A DNA stretch of 64,000 nt from Flectonema sp. DT1601 (taxonomy: Eukaryota > Euglenozoa > Diplonemea > Diplonemida > Diplonemidae), in assembly GCA_964019425.1 (NCBI GenBank), contig OZ025855.1:248001-312000 (forward strand), written 5' to 3'. Both the position numbers and the translations under genes were made by a program. The notes beneath the pieces are model-generated. The model saw nothing but the letters and a program-made list of their open reading frames with translations. It was not told the DNA's origin and made no database searches. Below, one piece after another: positions 19,007-28,890 of this stretch; the stretch's first letter is position 1; every line of letters starts with the position of its first letter.

Positions 19007-20107
19007 TCATTTCAAATTCCTTATACTCGAATGCAGTTCGTCTCTGTTAATGGACGAACAACCTTTTAGGAAATTACTTCCAACGGATTCCACATTCACG
19101 AGGGTTAAATCCAAGGAAGTAAGTGATGAACAATTACTAAGAAAAGAGTGTCCAACAACTGAAACATTGCTGAGACTTGACAAGTCAACAGATGTGAGGG
19201 ATGAACAATAGGAAAGAAAAGAGTGTCCAACAGCTGAAATATTGTTCAGACTTGATAAGTCAACAGATGTGAGGGATGAACAATCACAAAGAAAACCGTT
19301 TCCAACAGCTGAAATATTGCTGAGACTTGATAAGTCCAGAGATGTGAGGGATGAACAAAAATATAGAAAAGCGTCTCCTACTTCTAAAACATTGCTGAGA
19401 CTTGATAAGTCAACAGATGTGAGGGATGAAGAATCACAAAGAAAAGCGTTTCCAACAACTGAAACTGTTTTCAGACTTGATAAGTCAACAGATGTGAGGG
19501 ATGGACAAGAATTTAAAAAATAGTCTCCAACAACTGAAACATTGCTGAGTCTTGAAAAGTCTACAGATGACAGTGAATCGCAATCTTTGAGGAAATTATT
19601 ACCAACAGATGTGACGTATTGAAGACCAGGAAGACTGACCTTTATAACCTTACGAGATGAGGATAAGAAATCATCCGAAACGGTCGTGACTGAGGGTTCA
19701 GAGTTGCTGAATGAGATGTTCGTAACATCATCCGAGAACCACTCACTGTTACTAAACTGAAGACAGCCATCCACAGCGAATGTGGGAGTATCAAGGCAGA
19801 AAAACCCGTCCTGATCCCGTTCTCCTCTTAGGAATGCCTTCGCTCTCTTTGCAGAATCTGTGAACCATTCCAATCCAAACAAGCGCACCACCGATGCATC
19901 CAACAGCGAGCCGTCCTCCACTCCGTATGACACCAATCGACTACCTCCTCGAAGCAGCGATCCCGCGAGTGAAAGCTCAAGAAAGTCAGCATCGGTACCC
20001 CACTCATCAGCTGCAACTTGCAATGCATCCTTCACGAGCGACTCTCCAGAAGCTGTGAAAACAACGTCAGGAAACCCTGTGTCTGGGAACGTAACCGAGA
20101 GTTGCAT
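19007..20107 (-). CDS. Ubiquitin-like/LRR protein, copy 5 (6 repeats, shortest)
   Basis: 366 residues from the ATG at 20107, exactly 200 residues (eight repeats) shorter than copy 1. It has unique variants such as LSNVLEVGDAFLYFC, and Ser in place of the repeat-end Cys (NAFLCDS). The cap reads DELHSSIRNLK. The head is intact, so a functional product remains likely if a short solenoid suffices. Confidence 0.8.
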   Translation of the reverse strand: MQLSVTFPDTGFPDVVFTASGESLVKDALQVAADEWGTDADFLELSLAGSLLRGGSRLVSYGVEDGSLLDASVVRLFGLEWFTDSAKRAKAFLRGERDQDGFFCLDTPTFAVDGCLQFSNSEWFSDDVTNISFSNSEPSVTTVSDDFLSSSRKVIKVSLPGLQYVTSVGNNFLKDCDSLSSVDFSRLSNVSVVGDYFLNSCPSLTSVDLSSLKTVSVVGNAFLCDSSSLTSVDLSSLSNVLEVGDAFLYFCSSLTSLDLSSLSNISAVGNGFLCDCSSLTSVDLSSLNNISAVGHSFLSYCSSLTSVDLSSLSNVSVVGHSFLSNCSSLTSLDLTLVNVESVGSNFLKGCSSINRDELHSSIRNLK

Positions 20108-20318
20108 TTTGACTCGCCTGAGTAACCTACGAAATGTGATGATGAATGGCTTGGAGTATGATGAGATTGACGAACGTGCAAAAACATATTTCTTCAAACA
20201 GACTCTCTTTTTTTGTTGTTGCATAATTTACTCCCAACCTATTGAGATTTTAATGCCATTGGGGGTTCTGATAATGTCATCTTCGCTGTTAAGTGAAAAG
20301 TGATAATTAAGTTTCGCT

Positions 20319-20492
20319 TTAAAAAAACGAAACAGGAAGCACAACACCCGCACACGACAATTCGCTCTTCTGAAAGCCAACACCCCACTGAACGACCGCT
20401 GCCTCTACTGCGTCCCTGACCAGCGTGTCCGCAGTCACGGTAAACGGAACAGTTGGGAATTTTCCATCTGAACAGGAAATGAAAACTTGCAT
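20319..20492 (-). pseudogene. Orphan ubiquitin-like fragment upstream of LRR copy 5
   Basis: 57 codons from the ATG at 20492, the same as the other fragments through GVVLPV. A changed homopolymer then gives a different and shorter ending (SFF). Variation begins exactly where similarity to the LRR head stops, which fits noncoding sequence beyond that point. Confidence 0.5.
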
Positions 20493-20696
20493 GTTGCCTG
20501 TCAGCCCTGTAATGAAAACAATAATAACTAAATAACGTGTAAGCAGTAAGCAATGATGAAGTCTTGAAGAATCGATGTTTGTGTTGTGTAGCATGTGACC
20601 TGTGTGCTACGGGCCTCTCAAAAAAGGCTGGACTCAAAGTTCAAAAACGCATCTGATTCACCAGCCACTAAATATAACTCACCCGCGTATCTCTAC

Positions 20697-21344
20697 GAGG
20701 AAAATTAAATAAATAATTGATGTCTGATAGTTAGACAACAAAAGTCGATGAGAGGCTTGCCTACCAGCTGTTCCGAGTGAGAAGGGAAGGCCCGGAACAT
20801 CTTGTCTGCTGGAGGCGGATAAAACGAGGGAGTTTCTACAATCCAGGGTGTGCGCTCTTAGGAAGAAGAAGAAAGGAAAACAATAAAATGATTTCAGAGC
20901 AATCTAGGTTTGTAGATACTATAAAAGAACGAAATTAAAAAAAAGAAAACAAGGTTAATATGAATCGTTTGAAGAAATACATTAAAAAGTATAACAGTCG
21001 TTATCGCTGATTATTATCTGCGAGTTTAATTTAATTCTTATTTCGTTTTCTTTTTTTTGAAAAAGATTTTGCTCTCAATTAAATGTCAAATAGCAATCTG
21101 CCACTTTGTTGACCTCGTCCATACCAGACGGAGGAAATTAGCCGATTTCATTAAACAAGCAAAGAATATTATCTTTTTTTTTTCTTTTTTTTGAAAAAGA
21201 TAGCTGCAATTATCACACTTGTGATTACAACTATGGCAGATAGAATAAATAGAATTCATCTTTTCAGAATTAAAAGGGACAGCTGTGTTGAAAAAATGAA
21301 AACATCAGGAGAGTGGCTCTCCCTAAGCTTCCTCTATTCGATGA
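20697..21344 (-). repeat. Spacer module alpha, copy 4
   Basis: A full-length spacer between LRR copy 5 and four-TM copy 3, with the hairpin core, T tracts, palindrome and post-stop hairpin all present. The GC-rich core carries ATAAAA where copies 1 and 3 have ATCAAA. Confidence 0.8.
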
Positions 21345-22070
21345 CTACTGCTCATCAGGAGAGTTGTCAACTTCCTTCTTGTCTTCCACTTGTGGTGCGG
21401 ATAGACTTCCACTCACCACAAGAATAATAATGTTAACAATTGAAGCAACAACACCAATTACAAGGAATGGAATAGCGTAGTTTAGGTCAAAGAAGTCTGC
21501 GATCTTCAAGTCGAACACAATAGCAGTGCCGACCTTGCACTCAAACTCTTCCTCGAAGAACGAAGCTCCACCAGCCATACCGATGAGGAAGAATAGGAAG
21601 TTCAAGATCTGGATCACCAATGAGACGATACCAGGAATTCTGCCGGCAGTGGCAACTCCTCTCAAGCTGGCGATGACACCAACACTTGAACAGAGAAGGC
21701 AGATCAATACACAAGCAAGCATAAGCTGTCCTCTCCTCTGGTGATCATCACATCCGTAAAGTTGAGTCACGTGAGATGGACGGCGAGCAAGTTCCGCAGC
21801 ATTGGCAGTGAGACTCAGGACAGCATAATCGTCTCCGTCTTTCCACTTTCTTCCGTTTGAATCCTGGTAGACACCAATTCCATATGGGTATCCAATACCT
21901 GGTAGTGCTTGAATTGATAAGTTTGTGGCATTACCTCCAATGGTCACAACTATATCCTTTGGATCAGTTCTAATGGTTACAATACTACGGCCATCAGTTA
22001 AAGCACATCCACAGAATACTATCGCAATAGTACAGAGAACTCCTACAATCGTGTGTGCGATCTTTCCCAT
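21345..22070 (-). CDS. Four-transmembrane amastin-like protein, copy 3
   Basis: 241 residues from the ATG at 22070, with a predicted protein identical to copies 1 and 2. The small secreted gene upstream is again reduced to its ends, with the same junction as near 7311. Units 2 and this one therefore derive from the same deleted ancestor. Confidence 0.7.
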   Translation of the reverse strand: MGKIAHTIVGVLCTIAIVFCGCALTDGRSIVTIRTDPKDIVVTIGGNATNLSIQALPGIGYPYGIGVYQDSNGRKWKDGDDYAVLSLTANAAELARRPSHVTQLYGCDDHQRRGQLMLACVLICLLCSSVGVIASLRGVATAGRIPGIVSLVIQILNFLFFLIGMAGGASFFEEEFECKVGTAIVFDLKIADFFDLNYAIPFLVIGVVASIVNIIILVVSGSLSAPQVEDKKEVDNSPDEQ

Positions 22071-22195
22071 TTTATGTTTTTGTAACAAAGATTATGTAAT
22101 CTGGTGGGAGAAGTAATCAATCAAACAAAATTAAATCGTTATAATTCCACTACATTATAGTATTCAACGAATCTTGTCGATAAAAATAATAATAA

Positions 22196-22840
22196 AACTG
22201 AATACATATGAACTACACTATCTGTTCATCATCGTATGGTGTGAAGTCCCTGGGGAGTTCCTTGTTTTAGTAATTACTTTGAGGGAGTAATAAGATACTT
22301 AATCAGGCTCAATGTAACAACACTACGGGGAAACTAAAGTCATACGGCACTAGAGAATCACAGCAGTACAGAAAGACTACTATTAGGATAAAGGAATTAA
22401 TTCATATCTTTTTTTACATGGTTTACAAAAGACAAGATTTCGATAATAAGTTTTCCATCACTGTTTGCACCTGAGAAGGAAATACGATAAGAGAATAAGG
22501 CATTAACTAAACAAGCTGGGAACAACACAAAGAAGTATCTCCACTGCTGATGGGTGCAGATTACTTCCACACACGCAGGGATTGCGCCAGGCCCGTTTCG
22601 ATTCGACCAGACACTGGCGGGGAGAAGGGTGGGTGGGGAATACCAAATGGGGTTGGGAGTCTGATAGAATATTGACCCAGTCAAGGGAATAAGAACACTG
22701 CAATGCAATCAAATATTCAATTCCAACTAACAAACACTTGTTAAGAGTGTGTGAGCGAACACACATCTTCTTTTCTGAAAACAAAATAAAACAAAGGGAA
22801 CAATGAACACACACTAAAAACAGCACTTATCTGATTTATG
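22196..22840 (-). repeat. LRR 3'-flank module beta, copy 6
   Basis: The module with the G4 pattern at 22619-22638 (T loops). A base change extends the 75-codon frame past its usual stop, a further sign that the peptide is not strongly constrained. Confidence 0.75.
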
Positions 22841-24616
22841 TCATTTCAAATTCCTTATGCTCGTATGCAGTTCGTCTCTGTTAATGGACGAACAACCTTT
22901 TAGGAAATTACTTCCAATGGATTCCACATTCACGAGGGTTAAATCCAAGGAAGTAAGTGATGAACAATCACTTAGAAAAGAGTTTCCAACAACTGAAACA
23001 TTTTTCAGACTTGACAAGTCAACAGATGTGAGGGATGAACAATAAGAAAGAAAACCGTTTCCAACAGCTGAAATATTGCTGAGACCTGATAAGTCAACAG
23101 ATGTGAGGGATGGACAAGAATATAGAAAATAGTCTCCAACAGCTGAAATATTGCTGAGACCTGATAAGTCAACAGATGTGAGGCATGAATTATTAAAAAG
23201 AAGAGCGTTTCCAATAGCTGAAATATTGCTGAGACTTGATAAGTCAACAGATGTGAGGGATGAACAATCACTTAGAAAATAGTCTCCAACAGCTGAAACA
23301 CTGCTGAGACTTGATAAGTCAACAGATGTGAGGGATGAACAATTTCTTAGAAAAGAGCTTCCAACAACTGAAACATTTTTCAGACTTGATAAGTCAACAG
23401 ATGTGAGGGATGAACAATCACATAGAAAATAGTCTCCAACAACTGAAACATTGCTGAGACTTGATAAGTCCAGAGATGTGAGGGATGAACATTTTCTTAG
23501 AAAAGAGTTTCCAACAACTGAAACATTTTTCAGACTTGATAAGTCAACAGATGTGAGGGATGAACAACAAGAAACAAAAGTGTTTCCAACAGCTGAAATA
23601 TTGTTCAAACTTGATAAGTCAACAGATGTGAGGGATCGACAAGAATATAGAAAAAGGTCTCCAACAGCTGAAATACTGCTGAGACTTGATAAATCGACAG
23701 ATGTGAGGGATGAAGAATAAGAAAGAAAACCGTTTCCAACAGCTGAAATATTGCTGAGACCTGATAAGTCAACAGATGTGAGGGATGAACAATAAGAAAG
23801 AAAAACGTTTCCAACAGCTGAAATATTGCTGAGATTTGATAAGGAAACAGATGTGAGGGATGAACAATTTCTTAGAAAAGAGTTTCCAACAACTGAAACT
23901 GTTTTCAGACTTGATAAGTCAACAGATGTGAGGGATGAACAATCACCTAGAAAATAGTCTCCAACAACTGAAACTGTTTTCAGACTTGATAAGTCAACAG
24001 ATGTGAGGGATGAACAATAAGAAAGAAAACTGTTTCCAACAACTGAAACATTGCTGAGACTTGAAAAGTCTACAGATGACAGTGAATCGCAATATCTGAG
24101 GAAATTATTACCAACAGATGTGACGTATTGAAGACCAGGAAGACTGACCTTTATAACCTTACGAGATGAGGATAAGAAATCATCCGAAACGGTCGTGACT
24201 GAGGGTTCAGAGTTGCTGAATGAGATGTTCGTAACATCATCCGAGAACCACTCACTGTTACTAAACTGAAGACAGCCATCCACAGCGAATGTGGGAGTAT
24301 CAAGGCAGAAAAACCCGTCCTGATCCCGTTCTCCTCTTAGGAATGCCTTCGCTCTCTTTGCAGCATCTGTGAACCATTCCAATCCAAACAAGCGCACCAC
24401 CGATGCATCCAACAGCGAGCCGTCCTCCACTCCGTATGACACCAATCGACTACCTCCTCGAAGCAGCGATCCCGCGAGTGAAAGCTCAAGAAAGTCAACA
24501 TCGGTACCCCACTCATCAGCTGCAACTTGCAATGCATCCTTCACGAGCGACTCTCCAGAAGCTGTGAAAACAACGTCAGGAAACCCTGTGTCTGGGAACG
24601 TAACCGAGAGTTGCAT
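22841..24616 (-). CDS. Ubiquitin-like/LRR protein, copy 6 (15 repeats)
   Basis: 591 residues from the ATG at 24616. Most repeats follow the order seen in copy 1, including a repeat pair with Asn-Asn-Ser (FNNSCLTSVDLSGL). It differs by one extra repeat near the start and by substitutions such as YNC to YSC and SYC to SCC. It is therefore the closest relative of copy 1, although they lie 19 kb apart with four other copies between them. The ubiquitin-like domain has Val for Ala at GTDVDFLEL. Confidence 0.8.
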   Translation of the reverse strand: MQLSVTFPDTGFPDVVFTASGESLVKDALQVAADEWGTDVDFLELSLAGSLLRGGSRLVSYGVEDGSLLDASVVRLFGLEWFTDAAKRAKAFLRGERDQDGFFCLDTPTFAVDGCLQFSNSEWFSDDVTNISFSNSEPSVTTVSDDFLSSSRKVIKVSLPGLQYVTSVGNNFLRYCDSLSSVDFSSLSNVSVVGNSFLSYCSSLTSVDLSSLKTVSVVGDYFLGDCSSLTSVDLSSLKTVSVVGNSFLRNCSSLTSVSLSNLSNISAVGNVFLSYCSSLTSVDLSGLSNISAVGNGFLSYSSSLTSVDLSSLSSISAVGDLFLYSCRSLTSVDLSSLNNISAVGNTFVSCCSSLTSVDLSSLKNVSVVGNSFLRKCSSLTSLDLSSLSNVSVVGDYFLCDCSSLTSVDLSSLKNVSVVGSSFLRNCSSLTSVDLSSLSSVSAVGDYFLSDCSSLTSVDLSSLSNISAIGNALLFNNSCLTSVDLSGLSNISAVGDYFLYSCPSLTSVDLSGLSNISAVGNGFLSYCSSLTSVDLSSLKNVSVVGNSFLSDCSSLTSLDLTLVNVESIGSNFLKGCSSINRDELHTSIRNLK

Positions 24617-24747
24617 TTTGACTCGCCTGAGTAACCTACGAAATGTGATGATGAATGGCTTGGAGTATGATGAGATTGACGAACGTGCAAAAACATATTT
24701 CTTCAAACAGACTCTCTTTTTTTGTTGTTGCATAATTTGCTCCCAAC

Positions 24748-25002
24748 TTATTGAGATTTTAATGCCATTGGGGGTTCTGATAATGTCATCTTCGCTGTTA
24801 AGTGAAAAGTGATAATTAAGTTTCGCTTTAAAAAAAAGAAAACAGGAAGCACAACACCCGCACACGACAATTCGCTCTTCTGAAAGCCAACACCCCACTC
24901 ATCGACCGCTGCCTCTACTGCGTCCCTGACCAGCGTGTCCGCCGTCACTGTAAACAGAACAGTTGGGAATTTTCCATCTGAACAGGAAATGAAAACTTGC
25001 AT
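24748..25002 (-). pseudogene. Orphan ubiquitin-like fragment upstream of LRR copy 6
   Basis: From the ATG at 25002 this matches the other MQVFISCSDGK... fragments. The helix region reads AVEAAVDEWGVGF, nearer to the LRR head (VAADEWGTDA) than in the other copies (AVVQWGVGF). This may be the least altered fragment, or it may have been touched by conversion. Confidence 0.5.
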
Positions 25003-25206
25003 GTTGCCTGTCAGTCCTGTAATGAAAACAATAATAACTAAATAACGTGTAAGCAGTAAGCAATGATGAAGTCTTGAAGAATCGATGTTTGTGTTGTGTA
25101 GCATGTGACCTGTGTGCTACGGGCCTCTCAAAAAAGGCTGGACTCAAAGTTCAAAAACGCATCTGATTCACCAGACACTAAATATAACTCACCCGCGTAT
25201 CTCTAC

Positions 25207-25854
25207 GAGGAAAATTAAATAAATAATTGATGTCTGATAGTTAGACAACAAAAGTCGATGAGAGGCTTGCCTACCAGCTGTTCCGAGTGAGAAGGGAAGG
25301 CCCGGAACATCTTGTCTGCTGGAGGCGGATAAAACGAGGGAGTTTCTACAATCCAGGGTGTGCGCTCTTAGGAAGAAGAAGAAAGGAAAACAATAAAATG
25401 ATTTCAGAGCAATCTAGGTTTGTAGAGACTATAAAAGAACGAAATTAAAAAAAAGAAAACAAGGTTAATATGAATCGTTTGAAGAAATACATTAAAAAGT
25501 ATAACAGTCGTTATCGCTGATTATTATCTGCGAGTTTAATTTAATTCTTATTTCGTTTTCTTTTTTTTGAAAAAGATTTTGCTCTCAATTAAATGTCAAA
25601 TAGCAATCTGCCACTTTGTTGACCTCGTCCATACCAGACGGAGGAAATTAGCCGATTTCATTAAACAAGCAAAGAATATTATCTTTTTTTTTTCTTTTTT
25701 TTGAAAAAGATAGCTGCAATTATCACACTTGTGATTACAACTATGGCAGATAGAATAAATAGAATTCATCTTTTCAGAATTAAAAGGGACAGCTGTGTTG
25801 AAAAAATGAAAACATCAGGAGAGTGGCTCTCCCTAAGCTTCCTCTATTCGATGA
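25207..25854 (-). repeat. Spacer module alpha, copy 5
   Basis: A full-length spacer between LRR copy 6 and four-TM copy 4, with all landmarks as in copy 4 of the module. Confidence 0.8.
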
Positions 25855-26580
25855 CTACTGCTCATCAGGAGAGTTGTCAACTTCCTTCTTGTCTTCCACT
25901 TGTGGTGCGGATAGACTTCCACTCACCACAAGAATAATAATGTTAACAATTGAAGCAACAACACCAATTACAAGGAATGGAATAGCGTAGTTTAGGTCAA
26001 AGAAGTCTGCGATCTTCAAGTCGAACACAATAGCAGTGCCGACCTTGCACTCAAACTCTTCCTCGAAGAACGAAGCTCCACCAGCCATACCGATGAGGAA
26101 GAATAGGAAGTTCAAGATCTGGATCACCAATGAGACGATACCAGGAATTCTGCCGGCAGTGGCAACTCCTCTCAAGCTGGCGATGACACCAACACTTGAA
26201 CAGAGAAGGCAGATCAATACACAAGCAAGCATAAGCTGTCCTCTCCTCTGGTGATCATCACATCCGTAAAGCTGAGTCACGTGAGATGGACGGCGAGCAA
26301 GTTCCGCAGCATTGGCAGTGAGACTCAGGACAGCATAATCGTCTCCGTCTTTCCACTTTCTTCCGTTTGAATCCTGGTAGACACCAATTCCATATGGGTA
26401 TCCAATACCTGGTAGTGCTTGAATTGATAAGTTTGTGGCATTACCTCCAATGGTCACAACTATATCCTTTGGATCAGTTCTAATGGTTACAATACTACGG
26501 CCATCGGTTAAAGCACATCCACAGAATACTATCGCAATAGTACAGAGAACTCCTACAATCGTGTGTGCGATCTTTCCCAT
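25855..26580 (-). CDS. Four-transmembrane amastin-like protein, copy 4
   Basis: 241 residues from the ATG at 26580, identical in protein to copies 1-3. A base change 5 nt upstream of the ATG (CCT for CAT) would alter the residue if translation began at the upstream TTG, which supports use of the ATG. The upstream side now joins spacer alpha copy 6 directly, without an LRR gene. Confidence 0.7.
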   Translation of the reverse strand: MGKIAHTIVGVLCTIAIVFCGCALTDGRSIVTIRTDPKDIVVTIGGNATNLSIQALPGIGYPYGIGVYQDSNGRKWKDGDDYAVLSLTANAAELARRPSHVTQLYGCDDHQRRGQLMLACVLICLLCSSVGVIASLRGVATAGRIPGIVSLVIQILNFLFFLIGMAGGASFFEEEFECKVGTAIVFDLKIADFFDLNYAIPFLVIGVVASIVNIIILVVSGSLSAPQVEDKKEVDNSPDEQ

Positions 26581-26758
26581 TTTAGGTTTTTGTAACAAAG
26601 ATTATGTAATCTGGTGGGAGAAGTAATCAGTCACACAAATGTCTACAAATCTAAAACAGTATCACAAAGAATATTCCCCTCAAAAAAGGCTGGACTCAAA
26701 GTTCAAAAACGCATCTGATTCACCAGCCGCTAAATATAACTCACCCGCGTATCTCTAC

Positions 26759-27385
26759 GAGGAAAATTAAATAAATAATTGATGTCTGATAGTTAGACAA
26801 CAAAAGTCGATGAGAGGCTTGCCTACCAGCTGTTCCGAGTGAGAAGGGAAGGCCCGGAACATCTTGTCTGCTGGAGGCGGATAAAACGAGGGAGTTTCTA
26901 CAATCCAGGGCGTGCGCTCTTAGGAAGAGGAAGAAAGGAAAACAATAAAATGATTTCAGAGCAATCTAAGTTTGTAGAGACTATAAAAAATAAAAAAAGG
27001 AAAAAGAAAACAAGGTTAATATGAATCGTTTGAAGAAATACATTAAAAAGTATAACAGTCGCTATCGCTGATTATTATCTGCGAGTTAAATTAAACTTTT
27101 ATGTCATTTTTTCTTTTTTTAAGAAAGATTTTGCTCTCAATAAAATGTCAAATAGCAATCTGCCACTCGTCCATACCAGACGGAGGAAATTAGCCGATTT
27201 CATTAAACAAGTAAAGAATATTATCTTTTTTTTTTTTGAAAAAGCTGCAATTATCACACTTGTGATTACAACTATGGCAGATAGAATAAATAGAATTCAT
27301 CTTTTCAGAATTAAAAGGAACAGCTGTGTTGAAAAAATGAAAACATCAGGAGAGTGGCTCTCCCTAAGCTTCCTCTATTCGATGA
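26759..27385 (-). repeat. Spacer module alpha, copy 6 (divergent)
   Basis: The core and hairpin are retained, but the A/T-rich middle (26985-27240) has several small insertions and deletions relative to the other copies. Together with the divergent four-TM copy 5 on its right, this suggests an older unit. Confidence 0.75.
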
Positions 27386-28084
27386 CTACTGCTGATCAGG
27401 AGAGCTGTCTCCAGATAGACTTCCACTCACCACAAGAACAATAATGTTAACAATTGAAGCAACAACACCAATTACAAGGAATGGAATAGCGTAGTTTAGG
27501 TCAAAGAAGTCTGCGATCTTCAAGTCGAACACAATAGCAGTGCCGACCTTGCACTCAAACTCTTCCCCGAAGAACGAAGCTCCACCAGCCATACCGATGA
27601 GGAAGAATAGGAAGTTCAAGATCTGAAACACCAATGAGACGATACCAGAAACTCTGCTCGCAGTGGCAACTCCTCTCAAGCTGGCGATGACACCAACACT
27701 TGAACAGAGAAGGCAGATCAATACACAAGCAAGCATAAGCTGTCCTCTCCTCTGGTGATCATCACATCCGTAAAGTTGAGTCACGTGAGATGGACGGCGA
27801 GCAAGTTCCGCAGCATTGGCAGTGAGACTCAGGACAGCATAATCGTCTCCGTCCTTCCACTTTCTTCCGTTTGAATCCTGGTAGACACCAATTCCATATG
27901 GGTATCCAATACCTGGTAGTGCTTGAATTGATAAGTTTGTGGCATTACCTCCAATGGTCACAACTATATCCTTTGGATCAGTTCTAATGGTTACAATACT
28001 ACGGCCATCAGTTAAAGCACATCCACAGAATACTATCGCAATAGTACAGAGAACTCCTACAATCGTGTGTGCGATCTTTCCCAT
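27386..28084 (-). CDS. Four-transmembrane amastin-like protein, copy 5 (short tail)
   Basis: 232 residues from the ATG at 28084. The N-terminal two-thirds match copies 1-4. TM3 and the second loop differ (ASRVSGIVSLVFQ, FGEEFECKV), and the acidic cytoplasmic tail is cut to SGDSSPDQQ. The remaining sequence is fully open. Confidence 0.7.
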   Translation of the reverse strand: MGKIAHTIVGVLCTIAIVFCGCALTDGRSIVTIRTDPKDIVVTIGGNATNLSIQALPGIGYPYGIGVYQDSNGRKWKDGDDYAVLSLTANAAELARRPSHVTQLYGCDDHQRRGQLMLACVLICLLCSSVGVIASLRGVATASRVSGIVSLVFQILNFLFFLIGMAGGASFFGEEFECKVGTAIVFDLKIADFFDLNYAIPFLVIGVVASIVNIIVLVVSGSLSGDSSPDQQ

Positions 28085-28169
28085 TTTATGTTTTTGTAAC
28101 AAAGATTATGTAATCTGGTGGGAGAAGTAATCAATCACACAAATAGTCTACAAATCTAAAACAGTATCA

Positions 28170-28890
28170 CAAAAAATATTCCCCTCAAAAAAGGCTGGAT
28201 TTAAGTTTCTGTTTCACCTGATTAGAAATTAATTTGAACACACCCAAAGATGATCAAAGATAGTAAAGAAATTAACAGCGCAAAATAAAAGCATTTTCGA
28301 GATTACAATAAAAAAAAAGATCTCGGAAGACAAAAGAGGTAGAGAAAGGACGAGTAAATCGTAATTAGTTCGTTCAGTCGGCTCCAATCAATTTAAAGTA
28401 AACCTAAATAACAGCACAGATGGAATAGTTTCCAGACTGTCATTAATCGGTTGTAGCCAACTTGTGATTGTTACTAAAATTGATTACTTTACTCGTCCTA
28501 AAAAATGAAAAAAAAAATTTTTCGATAAAGAGCAGACAGATCCAACTAATCATCATCGACATTCATTAACCAGCGGGATTATTTGTTCCAATTAACAAGG
28601 GTGGGTGGAACATCCCGTCTACTTAACAAAAAAAAAAAAGAAAATTTGAAAACATGCCGGGGGGGGAAATTGCCTACACGCTCGGGAGTATTTGTCCCAG
28701 AGCTCCAGATGATGTTTTCATAAGGGTTGGGGAGATAACTTGATAGGGAAGGTGAAAATAAATGTTTTTTTTTTTAAATAATAAATAAGCAAAATGATGA
28801 ATTTACGAGAGCAATAATGCATAACGCATTCTTCACAGAGCTGACTAAAGAGGTTTATTGTTTTTAAATTTGTTTAGCAGTTGACTACTC
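28170..28890. other. Gene-free AT-rich spacer between four-TM copies 5 and 6
   Basis: About 700 bp of single-copy sequence with A and T homopolymers (near 28310, 28510, 28628 and 28764). I see no gene. A short GGCTGGATTTAAGTTT at about 28190 is a relic of the unit boundary piece, so the duplicated array decays here. Confidence 0.5.

Noticed and set aside
3555-23720. Long open frames antisense to the LRR arrays (peptides like FRLDKSTDVRDEQ and MIVHPSHLLTYQV)
   Set aside because: They are produced by the 75-bp period, which keeps all three antisense frames free of stops in places. They break where single units change and have no start context. The sense frame alone gives a coherent LRR protein.
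1827-28084. Interpreting the near-identical four-TM units as a pure assembly artefact
   Set aside because: Units differ in flanks, deletions, insertions and LRR length, which simple mis-assembly would not create. Exact copy number still needs long reads.
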